Source: Pseudomonas sp. PDM16
GTDB taxonomy: Bacteria > Pseudomonadota > Gammaproteobacteria > Pseudomonadales > Pseudomonadaceae
Assembly (NCBI RefSeq): GCF_014851865.1
Contig: NZ_JACVAM010000001.1
Span: 558,001 to 622,000 of the forward strand
Length of the DNA: 64,000 bases
Direction of reading: 5' to 3'
The position numbers and the translations under genes are program-made. This document shows, piece after piece, positions 1-11,171 of this stretch. Position 1 is the first letter of the stretch; each line of letters starts with the position of its first letter. Below the pieces are notes generated by a model. The model had not been told where the DNA came from. It saw only the letters and a program-made list of their open reading frames with translations, and made no database searches.

Positions 1-351
1 GCAGTGGTGCGCGTTGGGCTGGCTGACATGCTTGCCGGCCAGGCGCGGCTGCAGGATGGCCGGCTTCTCGGCCAGTTCACGCAGGGCCTCGCCGCTCTGT
101 GTCAGTACCGCGTAGGGCACTGGCAGGCCGGCCTGGTGCAGGCGTTCAAGCAGGCCGATGAAGAACGGCATGTCGGCCCGCGGGCCGCGCTCCACCAGGG
201 TCAGCACGAACTCGCCGCCTTCCAGGCTGACGAAGAAGTTGCTGTTCTCGGTGCCGGCGGCAATGCCCTGGAAATCCTTCAAGCGGCCGAGGCCGTAGGG
301 GGCGAGGAAGGCTTCCAGTTCATGGCGTTCGAGGGGCGTGAAGACCGACAT
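1..351 (-). CDS. thrB: Homoserine kinase ThrB, N-terminal part (runs off window)
   Basis: Translating the minus strand from the ATG at 351-349 gives an open frame to the window edge (117 codons) beginning MSVFTPLERHELEAFLAPYG and containing ENSNFFVSLE, FVLTLVERGP and LQPRLAGKH. These match the start of the Pseudomonas-type homoserine kinase, an APH/choline-kinase-fold enzyme that phosphorylates homoserine in cytoplasmic threonine synthesis. The C-terminal catalytic half lies outside the window. It sits 6 bp downstream of the DUF2782 gene on the same strand, so the two are probably co-transcribed. The identification rests on recognition of the N-terminus only. Confidence 0.85.
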   Translation of the reverse strand, partial: MSVFTPLERHELEAFLAPYGLGRLKDFQGIAAGTENSNFFVSLEGGEFVLTLVERGPRADMPFFIGLLERLHQAGLPVPYAVLTQSGEALRELAEKPAILQPRLAGKHVSQPNAHHC

Positions 352-357
352 GGGGCG

Positions 358-642
358 TTACCAGCTGAAGATTTCCCAGGCGGGAATCAGCATGTCCGGT
401 TGGTCGGAGCGCACGAAGTTGCCTTCGCTGCCGTCGGCACGTACCAGGAAGTACGGCTTGCCATTCTTCGGCGTGACCTTGATGGCGTAGAGGAAGCCGT
501 TCTGCCGGTATTCGGTGATGGTCTTGTCGCCATCCTGGCGGATGGTCACGTCTGGGTCACCGGTGACCGCTTCCTCGGCCATGGCAAGCATCGGGCTGGC
601 GGTCAGCAAGACGGCCAGAGTCAGGCGGGTAAGCATGCGCAT
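358..642 (-). CDS. DUF2782 family small secreted protein
   Basis: A 94-residue protein with a Sec-type signal peptide (basic MRMLTR, hydrophobic core, cleavage likely after AMA near residue 22). The mature part is about 70 residues with YRQNGFLYAIKV and GKPYFLVRADG blocks, which match DUF2782, a family commonly found between polA and thrB in Pseudomonas. The function is unknown; export to the periplasm is inferred from the signal peptide. It is divergent from polA, with only 74 bp between the start codons, so the promoters of both genes must overlap there, and it lies 6 bp upstream of thrB. Confidence 0.8.
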   Translation of the reverse strand: MRMLTRLTLAVLLTASPMLAMAEEAVTGDPDVTIRQDGDKTITEYRQNGFLYAIKVTPKNGKPYFLVRADGSEGNFVRSDQPDMLIPAWEIFSW

Positions 643-716
643 GATAACCTTGTCCCTTTCTTCAGGTTGGTGAGGCCATTCTAGCGCTCGCCCCCGGCAA
701 AAGGTTGATCTTGCGA

Positions 717-3518
717 ATGTCCAATGCCCCTCTCGTCCTGGTCGACGGCTCCTCCTACCTGTACCGCGCCTTCCACGCTCTGCCGCCGCTGGCCACCTCC
801 AAGGGCCTGCAGACCGGCGCGGTGAAGGGCGTGCTGAACATGCTCAAGAGCCTGCGCAAGCAGTACCCGGACAGCCCGTTCGCGGTGGTATTCGACGCCA
901 AGGGCGGCACCTTTCGCGACGAGATCTTCGCCGAGTACAAGGCCAACCGCCCGCCGATGCCCGATGAGCTGCGCGGCCAGGTCGAGCCGCTGCACGCCAG
1001 CGTGCGCGCCCTCGGTTATCCGCTGCTGTGCGTGGAAGGCGTGGAGGCCGACGATGTGATCGGCACTTTGGCCCGCCAGTGCGCGGCCGAGGGGCGCGAC
1101 GTGGTGATCTCCACCGGTGACAAGGACATGGCCCAGCTGGTCTGCCCGCACGTCACCCTGGTCAACACCATGACCGGCAGCGTCTACGACATCGAGGGGG
1201 TGAAGGCCAAGTTCGGCGTTGGCCCCGAGCTGATCATCGACTACCTGGCCCTGATGGGCGACAAGGTCGACAACATTCCCGGTGTGCCGGGGGTGGGCGA
1301 GAAGACCGCACTGGGCCTGCTGGTCGGTGTCGGCGGCGGCCTCGATGTGCTCTACGCCAACCTCGACAAGGTGCCGGAACTGCCGATCCGCGGTGCCAAG
1401 ACCCTGCCGGCCAAGCTCGTCGAGCACAAGGAGATGGCCTACCTGTCGTACCAGCTGGCGACCATCAAGCTCGATGTGCCGCTGGATATCGCGATCGAGT
1501 CCCTGCATCCGGGCGAACCGGATCGCGAGGCGCTGGTGACACTCTATACCGAGCTGGAATTCAGAGGCTGGCTGGATGAGCTGCAACGCAGCCAGCCGAA
1601 GAGCAAACCGGCGGCCAAACCAGCACCGGCTGCGCACACGGGCGGTCTGTTCGACGAGCCGGCCGCGTCGGTCGAGGTAGAACAGCAGGCTGCCAGCAGC
1701 GATTCACGCTACGAAACCGTGCTGGAGCAGGCGCAGTTCGAGGCTTGGCTGAAGAAGCTGGAGCAGGCCGAACTGATTGCCTTCGACACAGAGACCACCA
1801 GCCTCGACCCGCAGCAGGCCCAGGTGGTTGGCGTGTCGTTCGCCGTCACCGCCGGCGAGGCGGCTTATGTACCGCTGGCCCACTCCTACATGGGCGTGCC
1901 CCAGCAGCTCGACCGCGACGCGGTGCTGCGTGCGCTCAAGCCGATTCTCGAAGACCCGGCCAAGGCCAAGGTCGGCCAGCACGGCAAGTACGATATGAAC
2001 GTGCTGGCCAATGCCACCACGCCCATTGCCGTGCAGGGCCTGGCCTTCGACACCATGCTCGAGTCCTACGTTCTGGATTCCACCGCCACGCGCCACGACA
2101 TGGATAGCCTGGCCATGAAGTACCTCGACCACAGCACCATCCGTTTCGAGGACATCGCCGGCAAGGGTGCCAAGCAGCTGACCTTCGACCAGATCGCCAT
2201 CGAACAGGCCGGCCCCTACGCCGCCGAAGACGCCGACGTGACCCTGCGTCTGCACCAGACCTTGTGGGCCAAACTCTCGGCCACGCCGGCGCTGGTCAAG
2301 GTACTCAAGGAAATCGAAATGCCGCTGGTACCGGTGCTGGCGCGCATCGAGCGCCAGGGGGCGCTGGTCGACGCCAAATTGCTTGGCCAGCAGAGCCTGG
2401 AACTGGGCGAGAAGATGGTCGGCCTGGAGCGCGAGGCTTATGCCATCGCCGAGCAGGAGTTCAACCTCGGTTCGCCCAAGCAGCTCGGTGCCATCCTCTA
2501 CGAAAAACTCGGCCTGCCGGTACTGAGCAAGACCTCTACCGGCCAGCCCTCCACCGCCGAGGCGGTGCTCGCCGAGTTGGCCGAGCAGGACTACGCGCTG
2601 CCCAAGGTGATCATGCAGTACCGCTCGCTGAGCAAGCTGAAGAGCACCTATACCGACCGCCTGCCAGAGCAGATCAACCCGCGCACCGGGCGCATCCACA
2701 CCAGCTATCACCAGGCGGTGGCGGCTACCGGACGGCTGTCGTCGACAGACCCGAACCTGCAGAACATCCCGATCCGTACCGCCGAGGGCCGGCGCATTCG
2801 TCAGGCCTTTATCGCGCCCAAGGGCTACAAGCTGATGTCAGCGGACTACTCACAGATCGAGCTGCGCATCATGGCCCACTTGGCCAAGGACGAAGGGCTG
2901 CTGGACGCCTTCCGCCACGACCGCGACGTGCACCGCGCTACTGCCGCGGAAGTGTTCGGCGTGGCGCTGGAAGAAGTGAGCAACGATCAGCGCCGCAGCG
3001 CCAAAGCGATCAACTTCGGCCTGATCTACGGCATGAGTGCCTTCGGACTGGCCAAGCAGATCGGCGTCGACCGCAAGCAGTCCCAGGCCTACATCGACCG
3101 TTACTTCGCCCGCTATCCCGGCGTACTTGCCTACATGGAGCGCACCCGCGAGCAGGCCACCCAGCAGGGCTACGTCGAGACCCTGTTCGGCCGCCGCCTG
3201 TACCTGCCGGATATCCACGCGAAGAATCCGTCCCTGCGCAAGGGCGCCGAGCGCACGGCGATCAACGCGCCGATGCAGGGCACGGCGGCGGACATCATGA
3301 AGCGCGCGATGGTCGCCGTGGACCAGTGGCTGCCGCAGTCCGGGCTGGATGCGAAAGTCATCCTGCAGGTACACGACGAACTGGTGCTGGAGGTACGCGA
3401 GGATCAGGTCGACGCGCTCAGGGCTGGTCTGCTGCCATTGATGAGTGGCGCCGCCGAACTGGACGTACCGCTGGTGGTGGAAGCCGGGGTGGGTGACAAC
3501 TGGGATGAGGCGCACTGA
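717..3518 (+). CDS. polA: DNA polymerase I
   Basis: A 933-residue, three-domain DNA polymerase I for Okazaki-fragment maturation and repair. The N-terminal 5'-3' exonuclease domain (about 1-290) has FDAKGGTFRDEIFAEYKANR and the helix-hairpin-helix segment DNIPGVPGVGEKTA. The 3'-5' exonuclease domain (about 320-510) keeps the acidic FDTETTSLD motif, so proofreading should be intact. The polymerase domain has motif A DYSQIELRIMAHLA, motif B around RRSAKAINFGLIYGMSAFG and motif C QVHDELVLEV. The start is the ATG at 717, giving MSNAPLVLVDGSSYLYRAFH; a TTG four codons upstream is in frame but sits directly against the only AAGG-like ribosome site. A rho-independent terminator follows immediately. 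Confidence 0.97.
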   Translation: MSNAPLVLVDGSSYLYRAFHALPPLATSKGLQTGAVKGVLNMLKSLRKQYPDSPFAVVFDAKGGTFRDEIFAEYKANRPPMPDELRGQVEPLHASVRALGYPLLCVEGVEADDVIGTLARQCAAEGRDVVISTGDKDMAQLVCPHVTLVNTMTGSVYDIEGVKAKFGVGPELIIDYLALMGDKVDNIPGVPGVGEKTALGLLVGVGGGLDVLYANLDKVPELPIRGAKTLPAKLVEHKEMAYLSYQLATIKLDVPLDIAIESLHPGEPDREALVTLYTELEFRGWLDELQRSQPKSKPAAKPAPAAHTGGLFDEPAASVEVEQQAASSDSRYETVLEQAQFEAWLKKLEQAELIAFDTETTSLDPQQAQVVGVSFAVTAGEAAYVPLAHSYMGVPQQLDRDAVLRALKPILEDPAKAKVGQHGKYDMNVLANATTPIAVQGLAFDTMLESYVLDSTATRHDMDSLAMKYLDHSTIRFEDIAGKGAKQLTFDQIAIEQAGPYAAEDADVTLRLHQTLWAKLSATPALVKVLKEIEMPLVPVLARIERQGALVDAKLLGQQSLELGEKMVGLEREAYAIAEQEFNLGSPKQLGAILYEKLGLPVLSKTSTGQPSTAEAVLAELAEQDYALPKVIMQYRSLSKLKSTYTDRLPEQINPRTGRIHTSYHQAVAATGRLSSTDPNLQNIPIRTAEGRRIRQAFIAPKGYKLMSADYSQIELRIMAHLAKDEGLLDAFRHDRDVHRATAAEVFGVALEEVSNDQRRSAKAINFGLIYGMSAFGLAKQIGVDRKQSQAYIDRYFARYPGVLAYMERTREQATQQGYVETLFGRRLYLPDIHAKNPSLRKGAERTAINAPMQGTAADIMKRAMVAVDQWLPQSGLDAKVILQVHDELVLEVREDQVDALRAGLLPLMSGAAELDVPLVVEAGVGDNWDEAH

Positions 3519-3525
3519 TAACCCG

Positions 3526-3557
3526 CGGCATAAGGTCGCATGGCTTATGCCGTTTTT
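3526..3557 (+). terminator. Rho-independent terminator of polA
   Basis: A perfect 9-bp stem CGGCATAAG / CTTATGCCG (3526-3534 with 3544-3552), a 9-nt loop, then five T residues. It starts 8 bp after the polA stop codon and separates polA from the small RNA locus. Confidence 0.85.
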
Positions 3558-3602
3558 AGCTGTCCAGTTATTCGCTTATGGCAATGCGATTTAAAAAAAA
3601 CT

Positions 3603-3630
3603 GAACTAACAGCCAAATCGGCCGGTCAGA
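3603..3630 (+). promoter_or_regulatory. AlgU/sigma22-like promoter of the ErsA-type sRNA
   Basis: GAACTA at 3603-3608 and TCAGA at 3626-3630 are separated by 17 bp, close to the extracytoplasmic sigma factor AlgU/RpoE pattern (GAACTT, 16-17 bp, TCTGA). Known biology: ErsA of P. aeruginosa is under sigma22 control and lies in this same polA-engB gap. Start of transcription would be near 3637. Confidence 0.6.
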
Positions 3631-3636
3631 GAACAC

Positions 3637-3765
3637 GAATGGCATGTAAGCCCTTCGATGCTCCTAGCTGTGTTTTAGTGTTGGCAGATCTCTGAACCCC
3701 GCCCTAGCGGTTCAGAATTGAACCCCGGACTTCTCCCTCCCCATACGAAGCCCGGGGTTTTTTTT
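3637..3765 (+). ncRNA. ersA: ErsA / Spot 42-like small regulatory RNA
   Basis: The polA-engB interval carries no open frame but has an AlgU-like promoter, a hairpin CTGAACC/GGTTCAG (3692-3715) and a strong terminator at 3721-3765. The predicted transcript is about 129 nt, near the roughly 130 nt of P. aeruginosa ErsA. Known family: ErsA (Spot 42 position in E. coli, between polA and engB/yihA) base-pairs with mRNAs for envelope and exopolysaccharide functions. The assignment is by synteny, promoter type and terminator placement; primary-sequence identity was not tested. Confidence 0.65.
3721..3765 (+). terminator. Terminator ending the sRNA locus
   Basis: The arms AACCCCGG-CTTC (3721-3733) and GAAG-CCCGGGGTT (3747-3759) pair with one mismatch and are followed by T8 (3758-3765). 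The T tract is on the plus strand, so it serves the sRNA; on the minus strand only a weak tract follows, although engB converges on it. Confidence 0.85.
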
Positions 3766-3774
3766 GCCCGCGAT

Positions 3775-4425
3775 TCAGGCCTCTTCGCCCGCCGCCTCTT
3801 CGTCTTCGATCAGTCCCAGCCACTGGGCCAGTACCAGCTGCGCTTCTTCCACACCCTGACGCTTGGGTGCCGAGAACAGCTGGATGCTAGCGACCCCGTC
3901 GCCCCAGCTCTTGCGGATCTCCTGGCGTACCTTGAGCAGCGTGTTCTTTGCCGCCCCGAAGGTCAGCTTGTCAGCCTTGGTCAGCAGGATGTGCAGCGGC
4001 ATACCGCTGGCTTTCGACCAGTCCAGCATCATGCAGTCGAACTCGGTCAGCGGATGACGGATATCCATCATCAGAATCAGCCCTGACAGGCTCTCGCGGC
4101 TGCCCAGATAGGCTTCCAGGTGCTTCTGCCAATGCTGCTTGAGTGGAATCGGCACCTTGGCGTAGCCGTACCCCGGCAGGTCGACCAGCCGACGTTCGTC
4201 GTCCAGGCGGAAGAAGTTGAGCAACTGGGTGCGACCCGGCGTCTTCGAGGTGCGCGCCAAGTTCGCATGGGTGATGGTATTCAGCGCGCTAGACTTACCA
4301 GCGTTGGAACGACCGGCGAAAGCCACTTCCAGACCCTGGTCCTCCGGGCATTGGTCGACCTTGGCGGCGCTGATCAGGAAAGTTGCCTGCTGACACAGGC
4401 CGATAATGGGATTTTTAGATGACAT
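3775..4425 (-). CDS. engB: Ribosome biogenesis GTP-binding protein EngB/YsxC
   Basis: A 216-residue small GTPase of the TrmE-Era-EngA-EngB group needed for late assembly of the large ribosomal subunit. G1 is [12 protein letters not shown] (about residues 38-49), G3 is DLPGYGYA and G4 is TKADK, all intact. Length matches the family. It converges on polA and the sRNA and is divergent from the cytochrome c5 gene, so its promoter lies in 4426-4624. The acidic C-terminal tail ([10 protein letters not shown]) is ordinary for Pseudomonas homologues. Confidence 0.95.
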   Translation of the reverse strand: MSSKNPIIGLCQQATFLISAAKVDQCPEDQGLEVAFAGRSNAGKSSALNTITHANLARTSKTPGRTQLLNFFRLDDERRLVDLPGYGYAKVPIPLKQHWQKHLEAYLGSRESLSGLILMMDIRHPLTEFDCMMLDWSKASGMPLHILLTKADKLTFGAAKNTLLKVRQEIRKSWGDGVASIQLFSAPKRQGVEEAQLVLAQWLGLIEDEEAAGEEA

Positions 4426-4499
4426 GGAAAGTCCGTATGGGCGGGGAGCCGGAGGCGCCTGCCAGCGGCCGGGAAGCCCCGAGGCGCGGCATGGTGTCG

Positions 4500-4528
4500 C
4501 TTCCGTTTCAGCGACGCCAGTATATAAT
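4500..4528 (+). promoter_or_regulatory. Candidate sigma70 promoter of the cytochrome genes
   Basis: A perfect TATAAT -10 element at 4523-4528, about 97 bp upstream of the cytochrome c5 start. The -35 region (about 4500-4506, TTCCGT) is weak. The call rests mainly on the -10 match and its position. Confidence 0.45.
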
Positions 4529-4624
4529 GCCGCAGATTTTGTGTGCGCTTTGTCCTTCCGCCGGGAACGAGACGAAACCGCTGCGCGACCAGACGCAGGC
4601 CGTTCCCTCCCTGATGAGGTGGCT

Positions 4625-4918
4625 ATGAAGAGAGTGCTGATCGCCGGCGTGGCGTTGTTGTGGTTGTCGGGCGTCGCGAATGCGTCGCAGGATCCCGAAG
4701 CTGTTTATGCCAAGGCCTGTGCGGCCTGCCACAATGGTCAACTGCCTATGGCACCCAAGCGGGGCGATAAGGCAGCTTGGGAACCCAGAATGGCAAAGGG
4801 CATGGACGCGATGGTACTGAGCGTCACCAACGGTTTGAATGCCATGCCACCCGGTGGCCTGTGCATGGATTGCAGTGCCGAGGACTACCAGGCCGTCATC
4901 AAGGTGATGAGCGAGTAG
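4625..4918 (+). CDS. Cytochrome c5 family monohaem protein
   Basis: A 97-residue exported c-type cytochrome. The signal peptide is residues 1-20 (cleavage after ANA). The haem-attachment motif CAACH is at 32-36, and the downstream Met/Cys segment [11 protein letters not shown] has the extra cysteine pair typical of cytochrome c5. It should carry electrons in the periplasm. The start at 4625 is preceded by GATGAGG and gives a proper signal peptide; longer upstream in-frame starts would bury it. It is followed 46 bp later by cytochrome c4, and the pair is likely one transcript. Confidence 0.9.
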   Translation: MKRVLIAGVALLWLSGVANASQDPEAVYAKACAACHNGQLPMAPKRGDKAAWEPRMAKGMDAMVLSVTNGLNAMPPGGLCMDCSAEDYQAVIKVMSE

Positions 4919-4964
4919 CCCCGTAAGAAAACCTTATTACCTCTAGCCGTTATTGGATTAGCTG

Positions 4965-5588
4965 ATGAACAAAGTACTCGTGAGTCTCCTGTTGAGCCTG
5001 GGTGTCTCCGTGGCAGCGCAAGCCGCCGACGCTGGCAAGATCGTCGGCGATGCCGAGGCTGGCAAGGCCAAGACCGCCGTCTGTGGTGCCTGCCACGGTG
5101 CCGATGGCAATAGCCCTGCTCCGAACTTCCCCAAGCTGGCCGGCCAGGGCGAGCGTTACCTGCTGAAGCAGCTGCATGACATCAAGGGCGGCAAGCGTAC
5201 CGTACTGGAGATGACTGGCCTGCTGACCAACCTCAGCGACCAGGACATGGCTGATATCTCCGCCTACTACGCCAGCCAGAAGATAAGCGTCGGTGCTGCC
5301 GATCCCGCATTGGTCGCGCGTGGCGAGGAACTGTTCCGCGGCGGCAAGCTGGAAGAAGGCATGCCGGCCTGTACCGGTTGCCACTCTCCGGATGGTGCCG
5401 GTCTGGCAGCAGCAGGCTTCCCGCACCTCGGTGGTCAACACGCACAATACATCGGCAAGCAGTTGACCGACTTCCGTGAAGGTGTCCGTACCAACGACGG
5501 CGACGCCATGATCATGCGTGCTATCGCTGCCAAGCTGAGCAACAAGGATATCCAGGCCGTGTCCAGCTACATCCAGGGCCTGCACTAA
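4965..5588 (+). CDS. Dihaem cytochrome c4
   Basis: A 207-residue protein with a signal peptide (cleavage after AQA, about residue 20) and two homologous cytochrome domains, each with a CXXCH: CGACH at 40-44 and CTGCH at 136-140. Length and the tandem duplication are characteristic of cytochrome c4, a periplasmic electron donor to cbb3-type or other terminal oxidases. It lies directly after the c5 gene and is closed by a strong terminator. Confidence 0.95.
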   Translation: MNKVLVSLLLSLGVSVAAQAADAGKIVGDAEAGKAKTAVCGACHGADGNSPAPNFPKLAGQGERYLLKQLHDIKGGKRTVLEMTGLLTNLSDQDMADISAYYASQKISVGAADPALVARGEELFRGGKLEEGMPACTGCHSPDGAGLAAAGFPHLGGQHAQYIGKQLTDFREGVRTNDGDAMIMRAIAAKLSNKDIQAVSSYIQGLH

Positions 5589-5610
5589 GCTGCACTGACA
5601 CGCGGAAACA

Positions 5611-5636
5611 AAAGGGTGGCCATGGCCACCCTTTTT
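5611..5636 (+). terminator. Terminator after cytochrome c4
   Basis: A stem AAAGGGTGGCC/GGCCACCCTTT with a 2-nt loop followed by TTT, 22 bp after the stop codon. It insulates the cytochrome pair from dsbA. Confidence 0.9.
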
Positions 5637-5734
5637 CATTTGAGCAGCCGCTACAATGCGGGAACCCGCCGCGGCATTGCTGGTCGAACCGAGCCGCCGC
5701 GCTTGCGCGGTCCCCATTCTCAAGGAGTTCCTGC

Positions 5735-6364
5735 ATGCGTAACCTGCTTCTCAGCGCCGCCCTCATCAGCCTCAGCATGTTCGGTCTGAGTGCTCAAGCC
5801 GAAGGTATCGAAGCCGGCCGCCAGTACACCGAACTGAATAGCCCTGTTCCGGTTTCGCAGCCGGGCAAGATCGAAGTAGTTGAGCTTTTCTGGTATGGCT
5901 GCCCGCACTGCTACCAGTTCGAGCCGACCCTGAATCCGTGGGTGGAGAAGCTTCCTGCCGATGTCAATTTCGTAAGGGTCCCTGCCATGTTCGGTGGTAT
6001 CTGGGACGTGCACGGCCAGCTGTTCATTACTCTCGAATCGATGGGCGTCGAGAAGCAGGTTCATGATGCCGTGTTCGAGGCCATCCACAAGGAAAAGCGC
6101 AAGCTCGCCACTCCCGAGGAAATGGCCGAGTTCCTTGCCGCTCACGGCGTCGACAAGAGTCGATTCCTCAGCACCTTCAACTCTTTCGCCGTGAAAGGTC
6201 AGATGGCCAAGGCCAAAAAACTGGCCATGTCCTACCAGATCACTGGAGTTCCGGTTCTGATCGTCAATGGCAAATATCGTTTCGATATTTCCTCCTCTGG
6301 TGGCGAACCTCAGACACTGGAAGTCGCCAACTTCCTGATCCAGAAAGAGCGTTCCTCCAACTGA
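5735..6364 (+). CDS. dsbA: Thiol:disulfide interchange protein DsbA
   Basis: A 209-residue periplasmic oxidoreductase with a signal peptide (cleavage near AQA, residue 22) and a thioredoxin fold. The active site is FWYGCPHCYQF with Cys56 and Cys59 (CPHC, the DsbA dipeptide), and the cis-proline loop is TGVPVLIVNG. It introduces disulfides into secreted proteins, including c-type cytochrome maturation partners, which fits its place after the cytochromes. AAGGAG 8 bp ahead of the ATG fixes the start. A TACAAT -10-like element occurs at 5652-5657. Confidence 0.96.
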   Translation: MRNLLLSAALISLSMFGLSAQAEGIEAGRQYTELNSPVPVSQPGKIEVVELFWYGCPHCYQFEPTLNPWVEKLPADVNFVRVPAMFGGIWDVHGQLFITLESMGVEKQVHDAVFEAIHKEKRKLATPEEMAEFLAAHGVDKSRFLSTFNSFAVKGQMAKAKKLAMSYQITGVPVLIVNGKYRFDISSSGGEPQTLEVANFLIQKERSSN

Positions 6365-6374
6365 GTACCTAGCC

Positions 6375-7220
6375 ATGTTGCGCCGCTGGAGTTCCGGGCG
6401 TTCCGCGGGCCTGCGCCAGACGCAGGTCAACGACCTTTATGCGGACTCCAACGGCCACTGTGGCGACGGCCGCTTGAGGCTACTCAGCTTCAACATTCAG
6501 GTCGGCATCAGCACTGGACGCTACCACCACTACCTGACCCGTGGCTGGCAGCACTTGCTGCCAGCTCCTGGCAGGGCCGGTAACCTGCAGCGCATCGGCG
6601 CACTACTTGGCGACTACGACCTCGTCGCTCTGCAGGAGGTCGACGGCGGTAGCCTGCGCTCGGGCTACATCAACCAGGTCGAGCGCCTGGCCGAACTCGG
6701 CGCCTTTCCCTACTGGTACCAACAGCTCAATCGCAATCTCGGCCGCCTGGCCCAGCACAGCAACGGCGTGCTCAGTCGACTGCGTCCAGACCAGCTGGAA
6801 GACCATCCCCTGCCCGGCCCTCCCGGCCGTGGGGCCATCCTCCTACGCTTCGGTGAGGGTTCGGATGCCCTCGCCGTGGTAATGATGCATCTCTCCCTCG
6901 GCGCGCGCACCCGCACCCGCCAACTGGCCTATGTACGCGAGCTTATCCAAGGCTATCGCCACGTGGTGCTGATGGGTGACATGAACACCCATGCCATCGA
7001 CCTGCTACAACATTCCCCTCTGCGTGATCTTGGATTGATGGCACCGCAGATCGAGGCGACCTTCCCAAGCTGGCGTCCACAGCGCTGTCTGGATCATATT
7101 CTGTTGAGTCCGGAACTGGTCCTGGAACGGGTAGAAGTGCTCAGTCAGCCGATTTCCGATCATTTGCCGGTGGCCGTGGATATACGTCTGCCAACCGGCT
7201 CCAATCTGCCTATGCTGTAG
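6375..7220 (+). CDS. Endonuclease/exonuclease/phosphatase family protein
   Basis: A 281-residue protein of the metal-dependent EEP superfamily. The ordered motifs are LLSFNIQVG (about 36), LVALQEVDGG (about 83, catalytic Glu), MMHLSLG, VLMGDMNTH (catalytic Asp/Asn) and a C-terminal SDHLPVAVDI (catalytic Asp-His). Substrate cannot be told from sequence: nucleases, phosphatases and lipid phosphodiesterases share the fold. It has no signal peptide, and starts 10 bp after dsbA without a strong ribosome site, so it may be translated from the dsbA message. The same neighbour is present behind dsbA in P. aeruginosa, as recalled. Confidence 0.85.
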   Translation: MLRRWSSGRSAGLRQTQVNDLYADSNGHCGDGRLRLLSFNIQVGISTGRYHHYLTRGWQHLLPAPGRAGNLQRIGALLGDYDLVALQEVDGGSLRSGYINQVERLAELGAFPYWYQQLNRNLGRLAQHSNGVLSRLRPDQLEDHPLPGPPGRGAILLRFGEGSDALAVVMMHLSLGARTRTRQLAYVRELIQGYRHVVLMGDMNTHAIDLLQHSPLRDLGLMAPQIEATFPSWRPQRCLDHILLSPELVLERVEVLSQPISDHLPVAVDIRLPTGSNLPML

Positions 7221-7244
7221 TGGCTTTGCCACTGGATCGCCACC

Positions 7245-9149
7245 ATGACCGATGATGCCCAGCGCTGGAAAGCCAAGTACCTGGAAAGCCTCGAACAGCA
7301 GGAACTAGAGGAGAAGCGCTGGAACGAGCGCCTCGACCTTCTACGCCGTGGACTGGTACGCAGCTCCCTGGCCGCCGAGGGCAGCGACAAGGCGGTGGAC
7401 CAGTGCATGCAGGAACTGCGTGACCTGATCCGGGGCGAGCAGATGGATGCAGGCCTGTCGGCTCTCATCCCACGCCTGGAGAAGGCGGTGCTGGATTCCG
7501 AGCAGCGTCGCCAGCAGCGCATCGAACAGAATATTGCCGGCATCACCGGCCTGACTCAGCAATTGCTGGCCATGGACCCACCACGAGAGGTCCGCAAGGC
7601 GCTCAAGCAATTCTCCAAACGCATCGAGGAGCGAGCCAGCCAATCCCGCGAACTACCGGCTCTGCTGGCGGAGCTGAGCAGCCTTCAAGGCAAGACGCTG
7701 AGCGTGCTGGGTAGTGAACAGGAGGCTCGCCCCGGTCTGCTACAGCGGCTATTTGGCGGCCGCGACGAAACCCAGGCGGAAACATCGGTAGATACTGCGC
7801 CACCCCCATCTCAACCGGCAGTTGTCGAGATGGCTGATGTCGACGATCAGCCTCCTCCTGCTCATGTAGCACCACCAGAGAAGACCCAGGATCAGGGTAG
7901 TCTGACGCCCGTGGTTAGTGCCGCCGAGCCTCAAGAGCCTGCTTCGTCATTCGCTCCAGCGGCGGTCACGGCTCGATCCACATTCACTCAAGCTGCGCCA
8001 GAGAAGCCGTTTTCCTCGGCTCTGGACAGCCTGCCTCTGGATGCCCGCATCATCACCGGTGATGGTGACCCTGCCTTTGCCCTGCCCGAACGCCCCGAGC
8101 CTGGTTACAGCGCCGTGGCACCACATATCGCCGAGAGCCTACTGGGACTACTCGACGAGCTGGACCTTCCCGAACATCACAAGCCGCAGGGTGAGGCGCT
8201 TCGCGAACGGTTGCTAGCTGGGCTGAACTGGTACGAACTGGTCCCACTGTTGGACGATTTGGCTGTGCTGGTTCTGGCGGTGACCGACAGCGGCCATCGT
8301 GAGTTCGCCGGTTACCTCAAGCAGCTCAACGAGCGCCTAGCCGCATTTCTCGGCACCCTTACCGAGGCCCATGAGGGCTACAGCGAATCGGTGGAGAGCG
8401 CGCGTAACTTCAATCAGGAGCTACGTGAGCAGGTCAGCGGCCTCCAGGCAAGCGTGCAGGAGGCGGCTGATCTACCCAGCCTCAAGCGCGCCTTGGAACA
8501 ACGCCTGGACGGCCTGCTCAGCACGGTGAGCGATCATCAGCGTCAGCGCGAAGGCCGTGAGGAAGAAGTGGCTACGCGTCTGCAGGCCCTGGCGCAGAAA
8601 GTTACCGAGATGGAAAAGGAGGCCCAGGGCTTCCGTGACCATATCGAGGAGCAGCGGCAGAAGGCACTGACCGATCCGCTCACCGGCCTGGCCAATCGAG
8701 CCGGCTGGGCGGAGCGCCTGGACCTGGAGCTCGCACGCTGGCGGCGCTACGGCGGCGAGCTGCTGCTGGCGGTGCTCGACATCGATCACTTCAAGCGAAT
8801 CAACGATGGCTATGGTCATCTGGCTGGCGACAAGGTGCTGAAAATCATCGCTGGCGAGCTGGCCAAGCGCCTGCGCAAAACCGATTTTCTCGCCCGTTTC
8901 GGCGGTGAGGAGTTCGTCCTGCTGATCCCGAGCACGCCCCTCGAAGGGGGGCAGCAGCTGCTTGAGACCCTGAGAGCGGCTATCGAGGCATGCCCTTTCC
9001 ACTTCCGAGGTGAGCCAGTCACCATTACCGTCTCATCGGGGCTGACCGCCTTCGTCGACGGAGACAATAGCGAAACGGCCTTCAGTCGCGCCGACCAGGC
9101 GTTGTACAAAGCCAAGCACGAAGGGCGGAATCGAGTGGTACTGGGCTAG
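7245..9149 (+). CDS. dgcH: Diguanylate cyclase DgcH (GGDEF protein)
   Basis: A 634-residue cytoplasmic protein with a C-terminal GGDEF domain at about 477-634. The active-site GGEEF is at about 553-557 and the product-inhibition site RKTD lies five residues before it, so it should make cyclic di-GMP and be feedback inhibited. The N-terminal 170 residues are charged and helix-rich, followed by a Pro/Ala/Gln-rich linker (about 170-270) and a helical region (about 290-470) ending in a probable coiled-coil. No transmembrane segment is seen. Position after dsbA and the EEP gene matches PA5487/DgcH of P. aeruginosa. The input domain is not one I recognise. Confidence 0.88.
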   Translation: MTDDAQRWKAKYLESLEQQELEEKRWNERLDLLRRGLVRSSLAAEGSDKAVDQCMQELRDLIRGEQMDAGLSALIPRLEKAVLDSEQRRQQRIEQNIAGITGLTQQLLAMDPPREVRKALKQFSKRIEERASQSRELPALLAELSSLQGKTLSVLGSEQEARPGLLQRLFGGRDETQAETSVDTAPPPSQPAVVEMADVDDQPPPAHVAPPEKTQDQGSLTPVVSAAEPQEPASSFAPAAVTARSTFTQAAPEKPFSSALDSLPLDARIITGDGDPAFALPERPEPGYSAVAPHIAESLLGLLDELDLPEHHKPQGEALRERLLAGLNWYELVPLLDDLAVLVLAVTDSGHREFAGYLKQLNERLAAFLGTLTEAHEGYSESVESARNFNQELREQVSGLQASVQEAADLPSLKRALEQRLDGLLSTVSDHQRQREGREEEVATRLQALAQKVTEMEKEAQGFRDHIEEQRQKALTDPLTGLANRAGWAERLDLELARWRRYGGELLLAVLDIDHFKRINDGYGHLAGDKVLKIIAGELAKRLRKTDFLARFGGEEFVLLIPSTPLEGGQQLLETLRAAIEACPFHFRGEPVTITVSSGLTAFVDGDNSETAFSRADQALYKAKHEGRNRVVLG

Positions 9150-9312
9150 CGGCAGATCAAGCACTGCCGCTCCAAACTCGATCAGGCGGTCACGCCATCC
9201 TCATCGGATTGATCGCGTCGACTGAAGGCCTTCCAGATACGTACCTAAAGCAACCAGGCGCTGCTGGGGGTTTATCTGGCGAACCATTTCCAGCGGCCCT
9301 GACTGACTTTAC

Positions 9313-11160
<1,848 letters not shown>

Positions 11161-11171
11161 AGCGGTTCTCC

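Noticed and set aside
9150..9312. A terminator for dgcH and glmS in their convergent gap
   Set aside because: The GCGGCAG/CTGCCGC hairpin has no T tract on either side, so it was not listed as a terminator.
11161..11171. A glmS riboswitch/ribozyme
   Set aside because: Only 11 bp separate glmR and glmS; there is no space for the structure, and this control is found in Gram-positive bacteria.
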